Part shown: one piece after another, positions 1-8,560 of the stretch
How positions within the stretch are numbered: the stretch's first letter is position 1
How the letters are laid out: every line of letters begins with the position of its first letter
Origin: Nitrospiraceae bacterium
GTDB lineage: Bacteria; Nitrospirota; Nitrospiria; Nitrospirales; UBA8639
DNA length: 64,000 nucleotides
Reading direction: 5' to 3'
NCBI GenBank assembly: GCA_020632595.1
Contig: JACKFF010000018.1
Span: forward strand, 6,256 to 70,255
Made by a program: the position numbers and the translations under genes
The notes under the pieces: generated by a model
What the model saw: only the letters and a program-made list of their open reading frames with translations
Databases searched by the model: none
Told to the model about the DNA's origin: nothing

Positions 1-920
1 TTTCCCCCTTTGAGCACCAGCGCATCCTTGGGGATCACGACCGCCTGGTAAGGAGCGCCCACCGCTAACTTCACCCGTGCAACCATTCCGCTTTTAATGC
101 GTAAATCCTGATTGGCCAACACGACTTTGACCGGAAATGTCCGTGCCGACCGATCTGCTTGCGCAATGACTGAAAAGACTGTTCCTTCGACCTCAACTCC
201 AGGCAGGGCATCGAACTCCGCCATCACCGGATCCCCGACTCTGACATCCCGCACGTATTCTTCCGGAAGCGGCACTTGCACCTCGACCTTTGCCAGATCT
301 ACCAATTCCACCACTGGCCCACCCTCCTCGACCCATTGGCCGATTTCCGTATATTCTTTCGTGATCCAGCCGGGAAAAGGTGCCACGATCCTTGATTTGG
401 TGACTTGATCACGTACCAGTCGAATTTCCGCTTCTAATTGAATCAGCCGCTTTTCCAGAGCGCTTTCTTCAACGACCGCATCATCCATTTCTTTTTGAGT
501 CACCAGTTCTTTGGCAAACAACACTTTGATTCGGTCCAAATCCTTCTGCGCCTGTTCATAGCGGGCCTTGGCCTCACGATGCGAAGCGACGGCCGAGTCA
601 AGGCGAATGTCCAGGGTGTCCGTTCGAAGACTGGCAAGCAGTTGGCCTTCTTTGACAAACTGCCCCTCCTTACCGGGAAAGGCTTTGACCAGCCCCGCCA
701 CTTCGCTCGCCACGAGGCTCCGCTTGCGGGGTTCAGCTGTTCCCACCAATGAGACGGATCGCTGAACCTTCTTGCTCGAAACGGTTACAACCTTGACCGG
801 AGAGGGTGGACGTCCCGTTGGCGGCTGGGCCGCCTCCTGTTCGCTGCACCCCTGCAATCCCTGCACAGCCAGGATCATGGCAAACACCAGCCAGATAGAG
901 CTTTTAGACAGATATGTCAT
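1..920 (-). CDS. RND efflux periplasmic adaptor (HlyD/AcrA family), 3' end cut by window
   Basis: About 306 codons are visible; the C-terminal part lies beyond the left edge. The N-terminus is a lipoprotein signal ending in the lipobox LQGC, so the mature protein should be anchored in a membrane and act in the periplasm. The order is typical of AcrA/MexA adaptors: a lipoyl-like half (VASEVAGLVKA, KEGQFVKEGQLLASL), a coiled-coil hairpin rich in Glu, Lys and Gln, the second lipoyl half (IVAPFPGWITKEYTEIGQWV), then a beta-barrel segment. These proteins link an inner-membrane RND pump to an outer-membrane channel. The start ATG lies 4 bases downstream of the stop of a TetR gene, so the two are probably co-transcribed and the pump itself should follow off the window. 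Substrate cannot be told. Confidence 0.9.
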   Translation of the reverse strand, partial: MTYLSKSSIWLVFAMILAVQGLQGCSEQEAAQPPTGRPPSPVKVVTVSSKKVQRSVSLVGTAEPRKRSLVASEVAGLVKAFPGKEGQFVKEGQLLASLRTDTLDIRLDSAVASHREAKARYEQAQKDLDRIKVLFAKELVTQKEMDDAVVEESALEKRLIQLEAEIRLVRDQVTKSRIVAPFPGWITKEYTEIGQWVEEGGPVVELVDLAKVEVQVPLPEEYVRDVRVGDPVMAEFDALPGVEVEGTVFSVIAQADRSARTFPVKVVLANQDLRIKSGMVARVKLAVGAPYQAVVIPKDALVLKGG

Positions 921-924
921 ACGT

Positions 925-1575
925 TTACGTTGACCTTTTTAGGGTTGAAGTCCCGAGGCCGTCAAGCAACAACGACCCTAACCACTTGCCTTTGTCCACA
1001 AGCGATTCTTTGGGGCCTGACTGGAGAATCCAAAGATAGATGGTGGAGTTTAACATGCCATGAAACGCCAAGGAGGTATCTTTGGGATTCACTTTGCGGA
1101 ATTCTCCCGTCTTGATGCCCTCCTTAATGAGATTCGCAACAAGATCAATCTGCGCCAAATACCGTTTCCACACCCGCTCGCCAAACGCGCTTTTCACCGT
1201 CCATTCAAACCCGCTCCACTCAGAGACATAAATACGGAAGAACGCACGGTTTTGATCAGCGAAAGCTAACTTCACCTGAATCACCGCGCGTAATTTCTCC
1301 TGGGCCGGGAGACGGCTGTGGGTCGCCTCTTCCAAAAGACGGAGTAATTCCTCAACCTTGGCTTCCACCAGAGAGATATAGATGTCTTCTTTGCTTTTAA
1401 AAAACCGGTACACCGTCCCCATGGCAAATTGGGCGGCCTCGGCGATTTCAGCCATGCTGGTTTTAAAAAACCCGTTCTGGGAGAACTTGCGCTCCGCAGC
1501 CAGCAAAATTTCTTCGCGCCGGGCTTCATATTCCCGCTGTTTTCTTTCCGCCCGAGGATTAGGAGTCGCTTTCAT
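925..1575 (-). CDS. TetR/AcrR family transcriptional regulator
   Basis: 216 residues, the usual TetR length. Residues 15-65 form the N-terminal helix-turn-helix domain: the segment RREEILLAAERKFSQNGF is followed by TSMAEIAEAAQFAMGTVYRFF and KSKEDIYISLVE, the classical TetR signature. The C-terminal helical part would bind a ligand and dimerise. It lies directly upstream of the efflux adaptor with a 4-base gap, so it most likely represses this efflux operon and itself until a pump substrate binds. The ATG at 1573-1575 begins a basic leader before the HTH. Confidence 0.92.
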   Translation of the reverse strand: MKATPNPRAERKQREYEARREEILLAAERKFSQNGFFKTSMAEIAEAAQFAMGTVYRFFKSKEDIYISLVEAKVEELLRLLEEATHSRLPAQEKLRAVIQVKLAFADQNRAFFRIYVSEWSGFEWTVKSAFGERVWKRYLAQIDLVANLIKEGIKTGEFRKVNPKDTSLAFHGMLNSTIYLWILQSGPKESLVDKGKWLGSLLLDGLGTSTLKRST

Positions 1576-2169
1576 ATATTGCCTTTTACTGAAATCGTTC
1601 TAATCGGCTTTGAATTCTAATTCTAAAAGATGAATATCCATTCCACAACATGAACCTCTGATTCAATTCTTTATCGGTCCCATTCTTCCTTCAGTGATGG
1701 GCAAAATTTACCCTGAACCCTAATTCTTGACCCAGTGCCCCGGCTTTTAATTGCTTAGGTAAAAGTGTCACATGCCCTATCCGAACAATTAGCAGAGGGA
1801 AAAGCATGTACAACGTTATCCTCAACTGCTGTCCTTGCACGCCTTCCATGATTTCATGTTGGTTTAAAAGAAAAAAAGGCGAGAATACTATTTGGACACG
1901 GCAACGAAGATCACACGATCTCTTCAGACGTGTGGGGAAATTTTGCTTGGAGCCCCACAAAGAAAAGATGAGAAAGGGAGACCGGCTTCCTTACATTCTC
2001 GGGAAGCCGTTTAACAAGATACTCATTTGAAGAAGCGGAAGAGAAATGCCCATCCGTTTTTATCAGTGAGAGGAAAAATGCTTATTCTTTCTCAGTCTAG
2101 ATGGCTTGTGCTGGCATCCATTCAATCCGGTTGGTTTGGGGCGAAGTTCAATATATCCAGGAACAAGGT
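1576..2169. other. Intergenic region, no supported gene
   Basis: 594 bases between the divergent side of the TetR gene and the next membrane-protein gene. The short open frames on both strands lack family features and convincing ribosome-binding sites. The first bases upstream of the TetR gene should contain the promoter and operator of the efflux operon, but I could not pick out a clear palindrome. Confidence 0.5.
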
Positions 2170-2676
2170 CTACAACGAAGTCTCTTCGCGAAAGGATCCT
2201 AAAAGCAGATTCCCGCAAAGAAGAGCACCGCCTATTAATAAGCCGCCCACACCCGTATACACGAATATTTCCGTGAGAAAATGTTCATGAGCCGGACCAC
2301 GCCCGATGGAGGGGGCCAGAAGAAACATGGTCAGCCAAGACAGTGGATACAAACTGCTGAGGCCCAGAAACATTGCAGAGACTTTTTTGAATCGTGACTT
2401 CATTCCGGACAACATGGTGAGTATGATCAACCCCAGAGAAAAAGCGGCAATGCCCGTTGCATGGAAGTGCGCACGTTGGGCATATCGCCAAATCTTATCC
2501 GCACTTTTGGCATCATGAACTGCCGGATTCGCTTCGATACCCTGTTGAATATAATTCTTATACATATCTTCATTGAGACCGAAGAGAATTCCCATTCCCA
2601 CACCAAATAGCAGGCCCAACAGCACCAGGCCCAGCCCAACTTTTACAACTTGAATCTCCCGGGTCATCATGTTCAT
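2170..2676 (-). CDS. Four-helix integral membrane protein of unknown function
   Basis: 168 residues from the ATG at 2674-2676, which has GGGAG seven bases upstream; an upstream TTG would add two residues. Four hydrophobic stretches are visible: GLGLVLLGLLFGVGMGILFG, then GIAAFSLGLIILTML, VSAMFLGLSSLYPLSWLTMFLLA, and a C-terminal GVGGLLIGGALLCGNLLLG. A conserved-looking AHFHATG motif at the start of helix 2 and a histidine (HEHFLTE) before helix 4 could bind metal or haem, but this is a guess. No known family is recognised with confidence. It stands alone, downstream of the two-component operon on the same strand. Confidence 0.75.
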   Translation of the reverse strand: MNMMTREIQVVKVGLGLVLLGLLFGVGMGILFGLNEDMYKNYIQQGIEANPAVHDAKSADKIWRYAQRAHFHATGIAAFSLGLIILTMLSGMKSRFKKVSAMFLGLSSLYPLSWLTMFLLAPSIGRGPAHEHFLTEIFVYTGVGGLLIGGALLCGNLLLGSFREETSL

Positions 2677-2825
2677 GCTCAATCTCCCATCTTTCTGTCA
2701 TAAATAATTTCTGCCAGTCGCGTAACTCTCAAAATACGCTTTGATCCAAGACATACATGCGGTGATGAGTATCTGCCCAATCCCCACTTACCCGTTCCCT
2801 CAACCCGGAGTTGGGGGATGGTGGA

Positions 2826-4175
2826 TTACGCCTGCTCCTCTACCGCGGGCAATTCCAGATTGGCGCGCACGCCCCCTAAGGGGGATCGCTCCAAGTGCAA
2901 GGAGCCCCCATACAACATGGCGATATCAAAAACGATATCTAACCCCAACCCGCTTCCCGGTATAGTTTCATCAAGTCTGCGCCCCCGTTGAATGACGACA
3001 GCTTCCTGCCCCTCGGGGATACCAGGACCATCATCTTCCACAATTACCCGCCATTTGTCCCCGTCCCGCTCTCCACGAATCTGAACTTCTTGCTTGGCCC
3101 ATTTGCAGGCATTGTCTATGATATTGCCTAACATTTCCTCCAAATCCTGAGCATCGCCATAAAAAGAGATCTCTTCCAGTCCTATCAAATGAATATTGAG
3201 AGCTTTGCCCTTGTAAAGATGATCCATCGAAAACCGCAGATCTTCGGCTATGGTCCCGACAGGGATTCGGATACCCGTAAATCGATTCGCGCCCGCCGTT
3301 CTGGCCCTTGAGAGATACCGATGCACCGAGTGCGTCATATTCTTCAGTTGTTCGCCCATCAGACTCCCCTGCTCTCCTTCCATGGCACGAGCCTCATTCG
3401 TCAGGACCGTTAAAGGATTCTTCAGCGCATGCGCCAAATTCGCGGTTTGGGTTCGAGCTCGCTCCAGGAGAGCCGCATTATGATCCAGGAGCGCATTCAA
3501 TTCCGAAACAACCGGTTGCACTTCCCCTGGAAAACTTTCCGGCAGCCTGGCCGTTTTTCCCAATCGGGTTTCAGCCAAGGCCTGTTGTAAACGGGAAAGC
3601 GGGCGCAACCCGATCCGAATCTGAAAGAATACGGCACTCACCAATCCAACCCCCAATGCGGTCAAGGTGATCAACAACATTTTAGAAAATTCCATGACAT
3701 CCTGATCAATATTGGAAACGGGACCTGCCACCACAAAGGTAAAGGAGGCTTGTGAATCGGGCAAAGTGACATTTTCAACGAGGCCGCGTAACGGCATACC
3801 GGCGGGCCCCCTGAAGATCTGATGTTGCAAACCGGTACCAATGCCCGGATCGACGACATCAAGGGTATGCTGCCACAGAGAACGGGAGCGGGCGACCAAT
3901 TTCCCATTTTCGAGGATCTCCCAATACCAACCGGATAAGGGCCGGTGAAATCGAAGATTGGAAGGATTCCATGTCATCTCTAACCCCCCGGACCCGGCGG
4001 AAATTTCGCTGGCCGCAATATTGCCCTTGAGTTGATCAAACAAGAAATCATCAAATCGGCGTTCCACATGGGACCGAAAAAGAAGGATGAGCAGGACACC
4101 GACCACCACAAGTGTCACCACCACCCAGACACTCGATAGAATCAGCAGGCGCAGGGCAAGCGTGTTACGTTTCAT
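2826..4175 (-). CDS. Sensor histidine kinase (QseC/PhoQ-like)
   Basis: 449 residues. Two membrane segments (about residues 10-35 and 168-190) bracket a periplasmic sensor region of about 130 residues. A HAMP-like linker follows (RIGLRPLSRLQQALAETR). The H-box is NLAHALKNPLTVL with the phospho-accepting His near residue 249. ATPase motifs follow: N-box DNACKWA, G1 DDGPGIPEG and G2 GSGLGLDIV. It should autophosphorylate in response to an envelope signal and pass phosphate to the regulator encoded just upstream. The ATG overlaps the end of the regulator gene by 11 bases, implying translational coupling. A TTG two codons earlier is the alternative start. Confidence 0.93.
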   Translation of the reverse strand: MKRNTLALRLLILSSVWVVVTLVVVGVLLILLFRSHVERRFDDFLFDQLKGNIAASEISAGSGGLEMTWNPSNLRFHRPLSGWYWEILENGKLVARSRSLWQHTLDVVDPGIGTGLQHQIFRGPAGMPLRGLVENVTLPDSQASFTFVVAGPVSNIDQDVMEFSKMLLITLTALGVGLVSAVFFQIRIGLRPLSRLQQALAETRLGKTARLPESFPGEVQPVVSELNALLDHNAALLERARTQTANLAHALKNPLTVLTNEARAMEGEQGSLMGEQLKNMTHSVHRYLSRARTAGANRFTGIRIPVGTIAEDLRFSMDHLYKGKALNIHLIGLEEISFYGDAQDLEEMLGNIIDNACKWAKQEVQIRGERDGDKWRVIVEDDGPGIPEGQEAVVIQRGRRLDETIPGSGLGLDIVFDIAMLYGGSLHLERSPLGGVRANLELPAVEEQA

Positions 4176-4836
4176 GTACAAGCTCTGTGAGTTGGTATCC
4201 CTTACCCCTGTGAGTACTGATAAGAGAGGCCCCCAGCTTCTTTCTTAATCGATTGATTAAGACTTCAATTACATTGGAATCCAGATCAAAGTCCTGATTG
4301 TAGATATGTTCCGTGAGCTCCGTTTTAGATATGATGGCTCGAGGATGATGGAGAAAATACGATAAGGTACGAAATTCCAGGGCAGTCAACTCCACGGGTT
4401 GATCGTAGATGGTTACCCGCTGGCTACTCGTGTCGAGGGAGACTGACCCCCAAGTCAGGACTGCGGTGGCATGGCCCGCGGCTCGGCGAATGAGCGCTTC
4501 TATCCGGGCCACGACTTCTTCAACCTCAAAGGGTTTGGTCAGATAATCATCCGCGCCCGCCCGTAAACCCAACACCTTTTCCCGCCAGGTATCCCTGGCG
4601 GTTAAAATAAGAATAGGCATTGTGCGTCCCGCTTGTCGCCAACGTTGCAACACGGTCAAACCTTCACATTTCGGAAGACCCAGATCAAGAATCACGGCAT
4701 CGTAGGATTCCGTCTGTCCGAAAAACTCCCCTTCCTCACCATCCCGGGCCACATCCACGACATACGCTCCTCGCTGCAAAGCCTGAGCTATCTGCCTGGC
4801 CACCTGGGGGTTATCTTCAACAACGAGCACTCTCAT
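4165..4836 (-). CDS. OmpR/PhoB-type response regulator (QseB-like)
   Basis: 223 residues from the ATG at 4834-4836, where the family start MRVLVVEDNP occurs; the frame is open for 28 more codons upstream, but that would overlap the PepSY gene. The receiver domain (1-115) has the acidic pair E8/D9, phosphorylation site D51 in VILDLGLPK, T79 and K101 in DYLTKPF. The C-terminal winged helix (about 125-220) contains ELTALEFRTLSYFLHHP and the recognition helix SNVIEVLINRLRKKL. It is the partner of the overlapping histidine kinase; together they form a QseBC-like pair controlled by an envelope signal. Confidence 0.93.
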   Translation of the reverse strand: MRVLVVEDNPQVARQIAQALQRGAYVVDVARDGEEGEFFGQTESYDAVILDLGLPKCEGLTVLQRWRQAGRTMPILILTARDTWREKVLGLRAGADDYLTKPFEVEEVVARIEALIRRAAGHATAVLTWGSVSLDTSSQRVTIYDQPVELTALEFRTLSYFLHHPRAIISKTELTEHIYNQDFDLDSNVIEVLINRLRKKLGASLISTHRGKGYQLTELVHET

Positions 4837-4864
4837 GGCATAAACGGGAGACAAACGATCCTTT

Positions 4865-5206
4865 TCATGGTGAGTGGTCTCGCTGCCCTTTGACCTTGAG
4901 GACCGCCATTGATCTGGCATCGTAATCGATTTTCAGCACATTGCCCTGAGGGGTCAGAAGCTTGACCTCATAGATCCAGCGCAGATCCTCCTCTTCTAAT
5001 TCCAGCTCAATAATGATCCCCTCAAACTCCTTCTGTACTTTTTGAAACAATTGTTCAACAGGAACCACTTCGGCCTTTAATTGTTGATACCCGGGAATGT
5101 CGTCATCCGGATACGCCGGCGAAATAAATCCGAACAGAATCACCCCGAAAATCCACGGCAAAAACACTTTCTCGTTCCTGGGAATTTTCAGTCGATCAAC
5201 GTTCAT
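4865..5206 (-). CDS. PepSY domain protein, first gene of the two-component operon
   Basis: 113 residues. One N-terminal hydrophobic segment (VFLPWIFGVILFGFISPAYP) is a signal peptide or anchor. The rest matches the PepSY fold: LEEEDLRWIYEVKLLTPQG followed by LKIDYDARS, the usual 'YEVKLL...G..L.V.YDA..G' pattern. PepSY domains are thought to inhibit or modulate peptidases or act as periplasmic sensors. A strong AGGAGG lies upstream of the ATG. The response regulator begins 28 bases downstream. Small PepSY genes commonly precede such response regulator/kinase pairs, so it may modulate the sensor. Confidence 0.85.
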   Translation of the reverse strand: MNVDRLKIPRNEKVFLPWIFGVILFGFISPAYPDDDIPGYQQLKAEVVPVEQLFQKVQKEFEGIIIELELEEEDLRWIYEVKLLTPQGNVLKIDYDARSMAVLKVKGQRDHSP

Positions 5207-5653
5207 TTTCTCCCACCTCCTTTTCCCTTTTCGGACATCCGGAGAAAATCTCTCAGGAACAGAATCTTATCATGACCAACCTTACGCCAAGCTTAAAATT
5301 CTGTTACGCCCAAAATCAGGATATACACAGGACCGTCTCTCGTATCTTCACCGTAGGCACGCTCATGGGATCGATAGGCCATTGACAATAGCCGGTAGGC
5401 GGGGCAATTGGTCGGCATGAGACCACATGCGGGTATATCCTTGAAGACGAATAGCGGAAGGGCTGAAGCCCGAGATCCCGACCATCCATAACTCGAATTT
5501 CATTTCCTCCACCGATAGGAAGCCTACTCCCTCCATTCAAGGCCTTTCAAACTTTCCCATTCAGCCCCCACTCCTCATGCGCCCTGATATGCCTCGCGGC
5601 ATTTCAAGAAAGTTTCGTCACACGGCCCATTCTAAAAGTGAATCGACGAAGGA
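5207..5653. other. Intergenic region, likely promoter of the PepSY operon
   Basis: 447 bases between the PepSY start and the 3' end of the outer-membrane protein gene. No convincing gene is seen. The right side is the downstream region of the outer-membrane gene, the left side the leader of the PepSY/regulator/kinase operon. Confidence 0.5.
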
Positions 5654-6439
5654 TCAGAATCCAAAAATTACCCGAGCTGCCGCAACTGGAAAGTGCTGAT
5701 GTTCTGTCCGTTCCATCCCGAATCCGAATTGTATTTTTGCATGTTTGACTAGACGAACATGCAGTTGGGGCATCACTAACAGTAAATCAGGGCGCTTTGG
5801 TCGAGATTCCCAATTCATCTCTATTCCCATATGAAATGTTTTGGAGAATGAATACGTAAAGTTACTATTCACCAATCCCTCAAGATGCCCGTCAGAGCCG
5901 AGGTCCGTCAGTCGCACCCCCATCATATTCAGCATACTCCAATAGGTATTCATCCGATATCCAAAGAGATAGAGCAGGTCATTTTCGAACTCTCCGCCAT
6001 CTCCAAACTCTCCAGGGTCATGTTCAAACTCTCCACCAGCATCATCAAACTGTACACGATGCCGATGGTATTCTCCGATGTATTGCCACCCATGTATAAA
6101 GCTGCCATTTTGGAGAAAATGAAATGTACCTTGCAATCCCAGTTTATAGCCTTTAACGACACCATCTTGCGTCGGCAATTCAAACTCAATTCCATAGCCA
6201 TCTGCAAACGCATACTCAAATTCAGGATTGGCTCTAAATGCATCATCCTTGAAATTATATTGAAACAAGGTATTGAACTCGTAATCATGTTTATGTGATC
6301 TCATTGGTAAGACCAAATCAAAGACCATCGGTTCGAGGAGACCAGGAGAGGCGCTAAATGTTCCACCTTCAGATGCGTAGCTCATATTCGAAATAGTCAT
6401 GACAAGAAGAAACCAGGCTGAAATTTTTGATCTTTTCAT
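5654..6439 (-). CDS. Outer-membrane beta-barrel protein, unknown function
   Basis: 261 residues with a Sec signal (MKRSKISAWFLLVMTISNMSYA). The mature part alternates polar and hydrophobic residues in many short strands (HDYEFNTLFQYNF, NPEFEYAFADGYGIEFELP, YKLGLQGTFHFL) and ends in IFGF, the terminal aromatic typical of proteins inserted by the BAM complex. An acidic Gly-rich stretch near 130-155 (two related GGEFE units) and several histidines could bind cations. It resembles porin- or transporter-like barrels, but the exact family is not recognised. It lies upstream of the PepSY two-component operon and divergent to the YgiW gene, so it may be a target of that regulator. Confidence 0.8.
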   Translation of the reverse strand: MKRSKISAWFLLVMTISNMSYASEGGTFSASPGLLEPMVFDLVLPMRSHKHDYEFNTLFQYNFKDDAFRANPEFEYAFADGYGIEFELPTQDGVVKGYKLGLQGTFHFLQNGSFIHGWQYIGEYHRHRVQFDDAGGEFEHDPGEFGDGGEFENDLLYLFGYRMNTYWSMLNMMGVRLTDLGSDGHLEGLVNSNFTYSFSKTFHMGIEMNWESRPKRPDLLLVMPQLHVRLVKHAKIQFGFGMERTEHQHFPVAAARVIFGF

Positions 6440-6747
6440 GCCTGATTTTCTCTCCGTCCTTTCTCCTTACATTCATTACCCTGCCCCTATCTGAAATCGC
6501 ATCCTAACGATCCAACATTTAAGCCATGCTGAAATGCATTTTCAGCGTGGCTTCAGGATGCTAGGGGTACAATTCAAAAAGAATCCTGACAAGCTTGAGA
6601 CACAAAGAAAGGAGGTTTGGAAAATATGCGGGGAGATCACCAGACCAATCATGTGTGATGGGTTGGTGTTGGGAGGATTCGTTGGGCGATTGGCCACAAC
6701 AAGTTATCAGTGGGTTACACTTTAACTTTTAAACAAGGAGAAACATC
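6440..6747. promoter_or_regulatory. Divergent intergenic region with a nested hairpin
   Basis: 308 bases between two divergent genes (outer-membrane protein and YgiW-like protein). It must hold both promoters. Its main feature is the large nested inverted repeat at 6484-6567, listed separately. A strong AAGGAG precedes the YgiW start. Confidence 0.5.
6484..6567. repeat. Three-tier nested inverted repeat (large hairpin)
   Basis: Three pairs of arms are nested around one centre: CCCCTA (6484-6489) with TAGGGG (6562-6567); GCATCCT (6499-6505) with AGGATGC (6555-6561); and AAGCCATGCTGAAA (6521-6534) with TTTCAGCGTGGCTT (6540-6553), which has one mismatch that is a G-U pair in RNA. The loop is TGCAT. 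As DNA it could form a cruciform; as RNA a long stem-loop. It could be a small non-coding RNA, a 5' leader structure for the YgiW gene, or a miniature mobile repeat. Confidence 0.7.
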
Positions 6748-7182
6748 ATGAGTAGACACATTCTTTTCATGGCTGTCGGATTGTTCTTTTTCAGTACCCT
6801 CACCCTTTGGGCGCAATTCGAGGATCCAAGACACACCGGCGTCACGACCGTGTCTGCCGCTCAAGAGGCCGTTGATGATTCCCGGGTCTCACTGACCGGA
6901 ACCATTCTTCGGCAACTGGGAGAAGAACGATATCTCTTCCAGGATTCCACCGGAACCATCATTGTCGAGATCGATCATGAAGATTGGCGCAACGTACCCG
7001 TCAATCCCAATACAATTGTCAGAATTTCGGGAGAAGTGGAACGGGATTGGTTAACAAAGGAAATTGATGTGGAACGGGTTGAGGTAATGGCCGCATCCAG
7101 TCAGGGCTCTAATCAGTTGCAACGACATGATTCCGATCAGACCGACCCGATTGACGGTGGGCAGACTTCAGGCCGGAGCTAA
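6748..7182 (+). CDS. YgiW/YdeI-type OB-fold periplasmic protein (BOF family)
   Basis: 144 residues with a signal peptide ending after LTLWA. The mature region matches the bacterial OB-fold (BOF) family: VSLTGTILRQLGEERYLFQD, then TGTIIVEIDHEDW, and RISGEVERDWLTKEIDVERVEV. In E. coli, ygiW lies next to qseBC, and here the same kind of protein lies a few genes from a QseBC-like pair, which supports the call. Family members are linked to stress tolerance and envelope signalling; ligands are uncertain. The C-terminal tail (SSQGSNQLQRHDSDQTD) is low complexity. The start has AAGGAG eight bases upstream. A hairpin follows at 7225. Confidence 0.88.
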   Translation: MSRHILFMAVGLFFFSTLTLWAQFEDPRHTGVTTVSAAQEAVDDSRVSLTGTILRQLGEERYLFQDSTGTIIVEIDHEDWRNVPVNPNTIVRISGEVERDWLTKEIDVERVEVMAASSQGSNQLQRHDSDQTDPIDGGQTSGRS

Positions 7183-7224
7183 AATCTGTTCCAACCGTAT
7201 TGAGGAGGAACTGTCTTTCAAGAC

Positions 7225-7258
7225 TTCACATCCTCCATCAATTGATGGAGGGTGTGAG
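7225..7258 (+). terminator. Hairpin around a perfect 20-base palindrome
   Basis: The core CCTCCATCAATTGATGGAGG (7232-7251) is a perfect palindrome. The arms extend outwards with seven more pairs, two of them G-U. It sits 43 bases after the YgiW stop. There is no T-run after it, so it may be a transcript-stabilising hairpin or a processed terminator rather than a classical intrinsic terminator. Confidence 0.5.
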
Positions 7259-7398
7259 CAACAGTATCGCCGGAATGTTGACCCTCCTGCATTTTCGGCA
7301 ACGGGTTTCGACATGCCATGGGAAATGAGCCGATTCACCGAGCAGGTCGTAATTAATTTTTGAGACATTGCAAATGAACATCAGGAGGGTATGGCCGT

Positions 7399-7668
7399 AT
7401 GAACCATCAGAAGATCTTATTCGATGCGCTCAACCAAGGAGGACCTATGAACAATTGGTGCATTCCCGACAGATCCCATGGCTGGTATACGCCCGGACAA
7501 ATATTTACCTGGCTGCAACAACAGCATTTTCAAGTTTTTAGCATTCTGTATAAGGACTCTTGGTATGTGGTTGGGGCCCGTGATCCGGACGGCACATGGG
7601 TAGAATTGAAGGCCACACCAAAAACCAGAATCATCATTACGTGGAAATTCCTGGAAAAATCCTGCTGA
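7399..7668 (+). CDS. Small hypothetical protein, 89 residues
   Basis: Not assigned to a family. The protein is compact and aromatic (SHGWYTPGQIFTWLQQQHFQVFSILYKDSWYVVGARDP), fitting a small cytoplasmic alpha/beta domain. Two possible starts each have an excellent ribosome-binding site: the ATG at 7399 (AGGAGGG upstream) and the in-frame ATG at 7447 (AGGAGG upstream), which would give a 73-residue form. The two sites may yield two forms, or only the second may be real. Confidence 0.55.
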   Translation: MNHQKILFDALNQGGPMNNWCIPDRSHGWYTPGQIFTWLQQQHFQVFSILYKDSWYVVGARDPDGTWVELKATPKTRIIITWKFLEKSC

Positions 7669-7960
7669 GATCGTTCGCAGGAAGAATGAGTGGCTGAACG
7701 TTGCTGAAAGACGCCGTATGCAGATGAGACGACAAGGAGGCTCGCTTCCCCTCGTTCGCAATTGGCCAGCTTTGGAGGTTTTGCACCTTTTGTTCAAGAA
7801 GTTGGGTGAAATGAATAATTTCACGGGCCTACTTGAGGTAGAAGGTGTTTCGAAAAATCTTAAGTCTACGTGTAGGGAATTTGGTCTTTTTTAATGGCTG
7901 GACCGAATGCCACATTCATTCATGGACCTCTAACATCTTTTGCGATCATTTCCTTTCATA

Positions 7961-8560
7961 CTAAACTCCCTCCCCGTTTTGCCCTCCGGAGACGCCCCCT
8001 GACACAATAAATGCCATGACATCCGCACTTTCTGCCTCCAATGGATGAACTTGTTCTTTGGGAAAGATCAGAATATTTCCCGCAAAATTATAGGATTGCG
8101 GGAAATAGACGGCCACATGGTTGAGCAGGCCGAGAAATTCCAAATCCGTTCGAGTCACAAAGCCTACCGCTTCGGCATAACCACCGGGAACCAGAGACAC
8201 CAGGACCGGCTGATCAAACCGACGCTTTTCCCCCATAAACGCCGCAATCAGATCCTTGAGCGAGGTATAGAGAATTTTGACGAAAGGGGCTTTCACCAAC
8301 ACCCGTTCCAACACATCCAACATTTTTTGCACAAACACGGTGGACGCATATCGGCCGGTCAAGGTGATTAACCCAACCGTGACCAGAAATCCCACACCCG
8401 GGATGGGAATATTCAGCCAGCCATCAATGGTCTGGAGCACCAACCACGCCACATACAACGTCGTCACGACCGGCACCAGGATTAAGAGCCCTTCAAAAAA
8501 ATTCCTGGCCAGATCGTTCATATTAATATTGTCCCAAAATTTGGGTCGTTGTAATTCCAT
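7961..8560 (-). CDS. DUF502 family inner-membrane protein
   Basis: 199 residues. It has the DUF502 layout: an N-terminal membrane helix (FFEGLLILVPVVTTLYVAWLV), a short loop with the IPGVGFLVTVGLITLTG helix, the conserved segment VERVLVKAPFVKILYTSLKDL in the form LERVLVKAPF, then a soluble C-terminal part with VPGGYAEAVGFVT and SYNFAGNILIFPKE. The family is widespread in bacteria but has no established biochemical role. An internal ATG (MNDLARNFF, at 8519-8521) is an alternative start. No partner gene is evident. Confidence 0.88.
   Translation of the reverse strand: MELQRPKFWDNINMNDLARNFFEGLLILVPVVTTLYVAWLVLQTIDGWLNIPIPGVGFLVTVGLITLTGRYASTVFVQKMLDVLERVLVKAPFVKILYTSLKDLIAAFMGEKRRFDQPVLVSLVPGGYAEAVGFVTRTDLEFLGLLNHVAVYFPQSYNFAGNILIFPKEQVHPLEAESADVMAFIVSGGVSGGQNGEGV

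Noticed and set aside
1691..2030. Overlapping short open frames on both strands between the TetR gene and the four-helix membrane protein
   Set aside because: No ribosome-binding sites, no family pattern, irregular residue composition.
4836..4920. Longer N-terminus of the response regulator
   Set aside because: The receiver fold begins exactly at MRVLVVEDNP; the extra codons would overlap the PepSY gene and do not resemble protein.
6534..6725. 63-codon plus-strand frame upstream of the YgiW gene
   Set aside because: It lies partly inside the nested hairpin and lacks a start site or recognisable sequence.
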